Source: Turnera subulata
Lineage: Eukaryota > Streptophyta > Magnoliopsida > Malpighiales > Passifloraceae
Assembly: GCA_028386065.3 (NCBI GenBank)
Contig: JAKUCV010006746.1
Location: 114,532 to 178,531, forward strand
DNA length: 64,000 nt
Reading direction: 5' to 3'
Positions 56,772 through 64,000 of this stretch are shown piece by piece. The notes beneath the pieces were generated by a model that worked only from the letters and a program-made list of their open reading frames with translations, was not told the DNA's origin and made no database searches. How positions within the stretch are numbered: position 1 is the first letter of the stretch; every line of letters begins with the position of its first letter. The position numbers were made by a program, and so were the translations under genes.

Positions 56772-57080
56772 GGATAAAGTAGATTTTTGGTCCTTATATT
56801 CGCCTTGAATTTTGAATATGGTCATTGTATTCAACTTTCATAAATTTTGGTCCTTGTATTCTATGTTTTTATTAAATTTGGTACTTCCGGACATATGTCA
56901 TCATTTGATTGGTTGAATCATCATGTGAGATTTAAATTGGACCAATTGAATGATGACACATGTTCGAAGTACCAAATTTAATGAAAACGTGTAGTATAAG
57001 GACAAAATCCATGAAAAATGAGTACAATGACCACATTTAAAATACGAGGAGAGTACAGGGACCAAAAATCTACTTTATCC
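56772..57080. mobile_element. MITE with 10-bp TSD, Mutator-like, 309 bp
   Basis: The inverted ends ggataaagtagatttttggt and its complement lie at 56772 and 57080. A perfect direct repeat, ggtaaaattg, flanks them (56762-56771 and 57081-57090). Inner inverted blocks include ggtacttc...gaagtacc and attggaccaattgaat. It is non-coding. It lies about 700 bp past the amidase stop codon. Confidence 0.85.
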
Positions 57081-57090
57081 GGTAAAATTG

Positions 57091-59469
57091 TTGTAAAATT
57101 CTGTAGAAAAAAATAGAACTATTGGTAAAAGCGTATGCAAATTATGTTATTGCTAGTGATCCCACCTCATGAGGTGACGCATAAAGCTACAAAGAGAGAT
57201 TAGTCCCATAATCAACTTAGGATACTCTTACAGACGGAAGATACAGTTTATCGAATATACCACTTAAAAACTAAGACTTCTATTTTTGCATGGCAGTCTT
57301 CTCTCAATGAAATCAAGTTACATAAGAATCTATGAACATAATCATACCAGCAAAGAGAAATGCAAAAAAGAACCAAAAAAATTGCTAATCAAAGCTAATA
57401 ACAAAAGGTACCTCTCTACTAGTTTCCGAAGAGCAAAGTCAAGATCCCATCCATGCATGGACTCAATCATTCTACAAAATTCTAGCAGGATGATAACCCT
57501 ATGTTAACGTTCCTCCTCCTTAATACTTCTAAGGTCAGTTTCTAATGTCTAGTCTCTAATATATATTGATGTCTCTTACCATCAAAAAATATATTGATGT
57601 CTCTTGTTTCTAAATATATATTGCTTTTTAGTCATAACTAATGATCACCAGCACAGGTTGCTTCATATTCCTAGAGACTGACATAATAAAAAAGAAAAGA
57701 ACAAACTTTAGAACTTCATGTTAAAATTTCCTTACAATATTGGTCAAATATTCCTAACCAAAAGGTTTTGTTCTTTTAGAATGTTCCTCTAAATCTCTGA
57801 TACTATTTGCATTATTACAGATTTAATCATTGTTGGCTTTGAACCTCAAAATGCGTATCCTAGATAGTTGCATGCGAATTCCTGACTAGATACTTGCACG
57901 CAAATTCCTAACTTGTAAACGACAGAATTGGACTTTGGATTCTTCTAAAAAGTTCTAAAAAATTCTCTTAGATTTCTACACAAGCACGTCTAGATTGGAT
58001 TTTGTTAGCTCGAATTATGTTGAAAATATTGGGCCCAGGTCGGTGTAAAAGTCCATGCGCGTCTGGCCAAAATCAACTGAGTACTGGTCCTTGTAGACAC
58101 GTCTAGAAATTATGAATTTTATATTTTTTTGAAAGCTCCGGAAGTCTAGTTTTGTCTCCAATTGATTTAACCTTAGTTGGATCTTTGAATCTCCCGAAAT
58201 CATCAATTAAGTAGGTTGTGTTCACTGCAGAAAGTTTCATTTTCTGGACTAGTTTCTAAACTTGGCTAAAATAATTCCCATTCTCCAATAAAATCGATAT
58301 AATCCTAACAAAAATACTTAATCAGCAATATTGAAGTACTAAATGACACTATGCATGAAAACACACACTAATATAAAATTTATATACATAATTGACCAAG
58401 AATACATAGTAAAAGCTATTGAAAATAACTATAAAAGATGTGCAAAACTGAGGGACAACAATGACTCCTCTAGTTGCTTTTGGAAATATGACTTAGAATG
58501 ATGTTTCTTTGGAAAGCCATTAATTCGTCTATCCCAGGAATTATTAAATCTCTCCACTAAGCTAAGTGAGTTCTAACACAATTTAGGGAAAATGAACACA
58601 AATTGCAGGCCGTTGCAATTTAACCGAGACCACAAAACAATGTTTACGACACAACTCTGAGGGTCCGTTTGGAGTGCGTTCGTCCATTGTCCCCCCAATT
58701 TCTTGAGGTTGCGGGGAGGTGCTCCTAGATGGAAAGCTCAAGCCGACGACATTGAGAAATGTTAGTTCAAAAGGCAAGGCTCTGCCAAGTTGTTTAGGGT
58801 TTAGGTCACACACACTAGTAAGCCTACAACTTCTACTCTTTTTGATTGACTAGGTGGTGCCGACTCCCAAGAAAGGCTCTTGGATTATTCCCCTCAACCA
58901 ATCAAAATTTTTCCAGCAAGATTTGAAGGTTTAGAGTCACAAGAATCAACAATTCAGAACCAGAGGAGCAGAGAAATCAACAACCACACACCAACGCTAA
59001 TCGGTCAGTCGGCTCGCCTCTCTTTCTTTTATTTGTTTTTCTTTCTGTTATTTTGTTTACTTCATAAATTCTCGTGAGAAATGTTAGTTTAGTGGTATTG
59101 ATGCTAAAATATTTTTTTGGTTGTTGTCAAATGGTCTTGATATGATCTGTCTTAAGCAGGATATATTCAAACAATATTCCTTACTAGGCTAATAATTTAT
59201 TTTTCTTTCCAGCCCAACACAATGCTTATAACATTTTCATTTGTTTAGTTGGGCTTAAACTTTATTGGGCTTATTTATCATCATTGAGCTCTTATTTTAT
59301 TTTAAATTCACAAGCCCGCATATAAGTCTTCACTTTGATCGGTAGGGGTTGTTTTATTAGCAGCATACTATTACTTTTGAATTGCTGTAAACATGTGTGG
59401 ACCGAGGTTTTTATTTTACTGTCTTCTTCCTTGCAAACAAAAGAAACTTGAGCATATAAAGGGTATGTG
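57091..59469. other. Intergenic region between the amidase gene and copia element 2
   Basis: No gene is recognised. It contains a small direct repeat at 57560-57600 (atatattgatgtctctt twice). A stretch at 58600-58990 has chance frames on both strands. The words gggtccgtttgg near 58660 recall ends of some DNA transposons, but no partner end was found. Confidence 0.45.
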
Positions 59470-59674
59470 TGTTATAAATAAACAATTTAATGGAGAGATT
59501 TGGATGAAGAGAAATGGAAGAGAAGAGTAGATGGGGAAGAGCTTTTGCAGGAGAAAGTCGCTGCCGAGCTCATTTTCAGCTCTCAGTTTTTTCATTAATA
59601 CTCTAATATATATACAAGTGTTAGGGTGGAATAGTCACGCACAGTGACTCCACTTTTAATACGTTTTTATAACA
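59470..59674 (-). repeat. 3' LTR of copia element 2 (205 bp)
   Basis: On the + strand it runs tgttataaataaacaattt ... tacgtttttataaca, i.e. TG...CA on either strand. The candidate target duplication on the left is atgtg (59465-59469). The inside neighbour ctcccttttggag is the purine tract on the - strand. Confidence 0.75.
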
Positions 59675-60221
59675 CTCCCTTTTGGAGTCACTGTGTATTG
59701 GGTAGAATATGTTAAGTAGAAAACTGCCTCATTAAAAACCTTACCAAGAAAAACCCTGTGGGATAAAAACTTGGTGAAGGAAAAAAGAGTGCAGTGTGTA
59801 TTCTACTCCCCCTCATTTTGGCCTCTCTTGATGTCGTTGCATGCCAATAATCCTCTTGTCAACTTCTGGTGATGTGTGCCTTGTCTGATCACTTTTGATA
59901 CATTATTAGTTTAATTGGATAGTGTTGGTAGCATTATCTTCATAATTTGGAGCATCTATCTTGCCCTCTTGCTTTTTGTAGTTCCAATGATGCAATAATT
60001 TCATATGTAAAGTTGTGGCAGATGTCCGGCTGTGCCTTTTTTGGATCAAGTGGGGGATCGGCATCTGCAAGAACCAACTCTTCTTTCTTCGGGCTTACAG
60101 GATTAACATGACACCACTTCTTTTATACCCCGAAGGTAAGTGCAAACTCATATCTTGCCAATAGGCTTAAGTCAAAAGCTTTAGGCTTTATTTTCTTAGC
60201 AATACATATTGCACTTCAATA

Positions 60222-60316
60222 GGGTACTCTAGGACCAATCTAATAGCACGGTATTTGGAAGCTTCTTCGGGTACTCCAGGACCAATCTAATAGCACGGTA
60301 TTTTGGAAGCTTCTTC
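60222..60316. repeat. Tandem duplication, 2 x 47-48 bp
   Basis: gggtactctaggaccaatct...gcttcttc is followed directly by a second copy differing by one substitution and one extra T. It lies in the decayed part of copia element 2, so it arose after the coding region was lost. Confidence 0.9.
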
Positions 60317-61399
60317 GGGAATTCCAATCATAATAAGTTTATCCATACTCAAAATAATTTAAATTATGTAAAGATCAATTCAGTTCTATTTTTGTAATTT
60401 CCCGGGAATTAGTTGCTTCAGGCAACTTGGATCTTTCAGGGATCTTCATGTATATATCATGACTTATGGATCCATAATAATAGGCTGTAACTGTATCCGT
60501 TTAGATACATTTCTAATATATTGCCAGACTTACCAAATAATTGCATCCACCACAGGGGAGTATATCTCCTCATAAAGAATACCTGGTCGTTTGGGTAAAA
60601 CTTTGTCCACAAACCGTGCTTTATATCTCATTATTTATTTCTTTTCCGCACAAATACCCATTTTATGACCAATTGAATTTTACACCTTCTGGTGTACGGA
60701 CTACAGGTCCGGAAATTTCTCGCTTCATGCGAGTCCAACACAGCCTTTAATCATGTTTCTCTATTTTGGCCAATCATACTGCGCCTACATTCGCCAATGT
60801 AGGTTCATGATCCTCATTTTATTTAGCGCTATATTATAAAATAAGTGTTCCGTCGACGGTTATTTTCACGTCGGTTTCATCTTATTTCTGACACTGTAAT
60901 TGAGATCTCATCATGCTCATTTATTTCAGGTACCTGAGTTACTTCTGGAACTTTATCAATTTGTGTCAGAAAACCTCTTCTGGAGGATTTTCCTCTTCTT
61001 GAGGACTTTTAATTCAAACCTCTACTGGAGGCCTTTTTTTTCTTACTGGGGCCATCTTATCACTTTGCTCCTTTTTCTCTATCGAGAATTTCTTTTCTTT
61101 TGGAACCGAGTATAATCTATAGATTCATTTGCATACTTATATTGTTCTTCAGGAACATCAATCTAAACAGGAGCATTTGCAGCTGGTACTTGGTCACATT
61201 TTTCAAATAAATATGTCTGGCAAATGACTTACTGATCTTTTGCAAATGAATCATCTTTTGAACTTCAAGTTCATACTAATTTATTCGAGAATCAAAAACT
61301 AGATATTGATAAATCATTTCAATAATCTCTTGATCCAGCTGCTTATTCTCTTCCCATGATGTTGGGTAAAACATCAATTAATAAGAAAATCTTACTATA

Positions 61400-62390
61400 A
61401 ATAAATCTCCAATCTCCTGTCATACATTTCAATTACTTTTGTAATTTATGGAGATACATACCCAACGTAGATTCCCAATCTTCTTTAAGAGACCATTTCA
61501 CAACCCTGTGGTGGAGCATTATATACTGAATAACCAATGGTCTGAAGAGGGGAGATACTAAGTATGTGACCATTAATCTATTAAATGGGGAGATCCTATC
61601 ATGTTGGCTTGATGCACTCAAGTGTTGCTGCATATAAAATACCATTTTCTCAAAACAGTAATATTTCATCAATGGTTCTGCAATCAATTGTCAATGTTCT
61701 CCCAGATTTGTTTGGGTTTATTTCCAATGATATAAATTATCCATTGAAGAAATATACCAGCATTATCTAGACATATAGTCTAGTAACATAAGTAGGGACA
61801 TATACCTGCAAGTGGCTTAATTATTAAATTAGTGTGCACAATGCCAACTTGCGATACACAATAGACCATCTAGTGGATGCATCGTAAAAATTACCTAGAT
61901 GGTTAACACAACGGATTTATCAGTCCGCATTCATGTCCCTGAATCATTCTCAAACTTGCTGGTGATACTAGGCCATTCTCATCTTAGGAGGGCCGTATTA
62001 TTAATTTCGCAGCAAACAAATACATGGAAATTCATTGATTGTAAAGGCTTCTGGCTTTTCAATGAATGACCAAATAAATTTTGTGCATCATTATTTACCC
62101 GGGATGGCCCAACCGGTCATGCCAAACAATATGTCCATGTACCAACTTCAAGTCGGTGCCAGCTCCAGGCTGGATAACTTAGAAAAATTATTTACCAGCT
62201 TCTGGCTGGTGCATACTAGCTATAAATTAAATATCTATCAGTCAACTTCTAGTCGGTCTCAGCTTCAGGCTGTGTATTTAAACACTTAAAATTGCTAGCT
62301 TCAGGCTGGAGCATTTCAGCTTCTGGCTGGATATGGTAAGTTTAATAACTTAAATTGCTAGCTTCAGGCTGCAATATATGTGCCAATATT
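61400..62390 (-). pseudogene. copia integrase remnant of element 2
   Basis: Nucleotide-level match to copia element 1: gttggcttgatgca (61603 versus 9337), gaccatctagtggatgcatc (61865 versus 9675), cttctggcttttcaatgaatgaccaaat and gggatggcccaaccggtcatgc (62049-62121 versus 9889-9976). There are no long open frames. 62120-62380 has been overrun by repeated agcttcaggctgg/agcttctggctgg words, a local expansion of the ttcaggctggtgccagc segment seen once at 9998-10030. Confidence 0.8.
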
Positions 62391-62558
62391 AGGCTTATAT
62401 CTGCCACTCATGTCGAAAAATATCAGAATTATTGAGCAAAACTTTTCCAAAAGCAACTTTGGAGTTTTGTGAAACCGAAAAATCTTCAGGATCTTTTCGG
62501 AGATAAGTGAAAAGGGTCCACATTTGAAATACTGACACCTGGCTGTCTAAGCTCAGGC

Positions 62559-62566
62559 TATAAAAG
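62559..62566 (+). promoter_or_regulatory. TATA box before the decayed endonuclease-fusion copy
   Basis: tataaaag lies 65 bp before the ATG at 62624. It is the same motif and order as at 41360/41475. Confidence 0.5.
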
Positions 62567-62623
62567 AGCGCAGAAATATGTGTCAAAACATGTAGATTTA
62601 GAAAAACCACAGAGAGATAAAAG

Positions 62624-63253
62624 AATGCCTTCCCCAGCAACTGCTTCTTTGTTGAGGGTGCCTCTCTAGGGCGGAGGAACAGGCTAGCATATAGCATGGT
62701 CAATGAACAACAAGAGGAGTTACCGAGTGAACTCGCAAGAATTCCTCGTTTAGTTTTTGTTAATGAACTATACTCATCCAGGTTCTTTGTAACTCCTGTG
62801 GAAGAAACTTTCTTCCTAGAGGACCAAGGCAATTTACGAGCTTCCTTTTATGGCTCGGCTAACTCAATTATGTTTTTCATATCTGATAGATTGTAGGAGT
62901 TCTAGTTGGAGCCATCTTGCCAAATTTTGAATCAGTGCAGCTATTATCAAGTCTCCATGATGGCTCGGAGTCTCCCGAGGGTTTCTGGGTTATCGCCTAC
63001 ATGGCCCAAGGTACGACTTTTACTATGGAATTGCAGGGGAGTGGCCAGGCGGTCCCAAAATTTTGTGCATACCTTAAGAGATCTAAAGAATCAGTACAAG
63101 CCCAGCATGGTACTAATTACTCCAGTAAATCGGTTTGAGCTACCTGGAGACAACAACGTGGGTGGTATGTGGTTCTCCTGGAACGACAGTGTTAGGGTCA
63201 ACATTAATAGCGAGTCCCACAGTTTCAGGGTTAATGTTGAACCCAACAGATAG
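62624..63253 (+). pseudogene. Decayed second copy of the unknown-domain/endonuclease fusion
   Basis: The ATG at 62624 is followed by a one-base frameshift within the first ten codons. From 62645 the frame matches the protein at 41475: FFVEGASLGRRNRLAYSMVN, PRLVFVNELYSSRFFVTP, SANSIMFFISDRL. A stop follows at about 62895 and another a few codons on. The copy then continues as PTWPKVRLLLWNCRGVARR and NQYKPSMVLIT, and jumps to GGMWFSWNDSVRVNINSE, which is further into the LINE-type endonuclease domain. The catalytic Glu block (TETQ) is missing. It therefore shows that the fusion continues into a longer endonuclease domain than 41475-41991 reveals. The decay means it makes no full-length protein. 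Confidence 0.7.
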
Positions 63254-63255
63254 AT

Positions 63256-64000
63256 TATTGTTTAAACATATGTATGAGAACCATTCTTCTTTGAATGTTC
63301 TCCAGTTATGGATCCGTTTATGCAATAATAATATGCATGTTTGCTTTGAGCCTTTTCCATTTATTATCTCATTTACGCCCACAGGCACAAATAATTATAC
63401 AATCTTATTCGCTTCAGGGAATAGATCAAAGTTAATTCATCAGGATCCATAATAGTTCATTTTATTACTGGGGGTGTCTGTACTCTTCAAGAGTATATGC
63501 TCTTCTAGAGCGTAAATATACGATCTTCTAGATCATATTAAAACATGCGTTCTTCAGGAACATATTCGGATTTCTGCTCTTCTGGAGCGTGTTAATCTTT
63601 TTCTCGTTTCGAGATATCATAATATGTTATATTGGCATCCACAAATATAATTTTCCCCCTGTGGATGTCAATTTTTTTTTCATTGTTTTCGAGACTAATG
63701 CTTAAGGCATTATTCTAGAAATAATTATAAAGTACTGAAAAGTAAATTGCAATGCGTAATAATTTAAACTGAACATAAAATAAATTGAATATAAAATAAA
63801 TTGCTCCTTCAGGATAAGCAAGTATAATATCCACCTTCTGGTGGTCATATAATTTCCATCTTCTGGTGATAATAGTTTTTATTTTCGATTTTCCTTTGAA
63901 GGATCTTCAGGATTTCTTTGAACGGTAAGACTTCGAGTCTTTGTTGTATTTTCCTTTATTGAGTCTGCTGGACTCTGATATTTAGTCTTTCAGACTATTA
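63256..64000 (-). repeat. Remaining copia element 2 sequence, low complexity
   Basis: It continues copia-like text on the - strand without open frames. It is marked by many ttctggagcgt, cttcaggatt and cttctggtg words, similar to the expansion at 62120-62380. No LTR is reached before the window ends. Confidence 0.5.

Larger units (their letters stand above)
59470..64000 (-). mobile_element. Ty1/copia element 2, heavily decayed, runs off the window
   Basis: Orientation and sequence match the copia at 9296-12128. The 3' LTR is at 59470-59674. Its purine tract, read on the - strand, is ccaaaagggag just before the LTR start. Integrase-like remnants lie at 61400-62390. The 59700-61400 segment between them is non-coding in all frames, so RT/RNase H is lost or unrecognisable. 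The segment 62400-63255 is foreign to copia: it is the endonuclease-fusion copy on the + strand. Confidence 0.75.

Noticed and set aside
58640..58720. DNA-transposon end (gggtccgtttgg)
   Set aside because: No matching inverted end or target duplication was found within reach.
1..64000. CRISPR arrays, bacterial operons, organelle DNA inserts
   Set aside because: Regular direct repeats in the window are the 80-bp Tat array and LTR-internal repeats. No spacer structure and no plastid or mitochondrial gene sequence was recognised.

Overview
The window is plant nuclear DNA, almost certainly from a eudicot. The genes are intron-rich with GT-AG splice sites. The repeats are plant-specific families: a chromodomain Ty3/gypsy element, a Tat-type gypsy element with a second RNase H, Ty1/copia, a Cassandra TRIM carrying a 5S-rRNA-like domain, plant LINEs, a tRNA-derived SINE, hAT-like and Mutator-like non-autonomous elements. 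The sequence alone does not name the species.

Layout. 1-9295: 3' part of a decayed Tekay/Del-like chromovirus (+ strand). A Cassandra TRIM sits in its pol and a 1.18-kb hAT-like element in its 3' LTR. This chromovirus itself sits inside the integrase of a Ty1/copia element (9296-12128, - strand). 12300-13820: LINE ORF1 remnant. 13836-25636: Tat-lineage gypsy element (- strand) with LTRs, a 12 x 80-bp array behind pol, and a decayed, intron-containing gene in antisense (+ strand). That gene is split by a solo LTR, and a SINE lies next to it. 25637-30700: intergenic, with a Cassandra LTR fragment and an 0.8-kb foldback rich in telomere-like heptamers.

The conserved genes are all on the + strand: a NIPA-type Mg2+ transporter (30706-34180, 9 exons, 333 aa), eIF4B (47345-49213, 2 exons, 425 aa), a secreted Ole e 1-like/proline-rich cell-wall protein resembling FOCL1 (50871-52717, 3 exons, 338 aa), and a secreted amidase-signature enzyme (53823-56070, 5 exons, 529 aa). 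For each, the inferred exons join in frame across canonical splice sites. They look like independent single genes, not a cluster.

36659-42191 is a second element of the Tekay-like LTR family (- strand) with a perfect 5-bp target duplication. Its recovered interior has no gag-pol. It carries two + strand (antisense) reading frames, each behind a TATA-like box: a small basic protein, and an unfamiliar ~125-aa domain fused to the start of an AP-endonuclease domain. A single N and a 199-bp LTR stub show that part of the element is missing from the assembly. A decayed second copy of the fusion protein lies at 62624-63253 inside a decayed copia element (59470-64000). This pair is the least explained thing in the window. 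42300-45590 holds two LINE remnants side by side.
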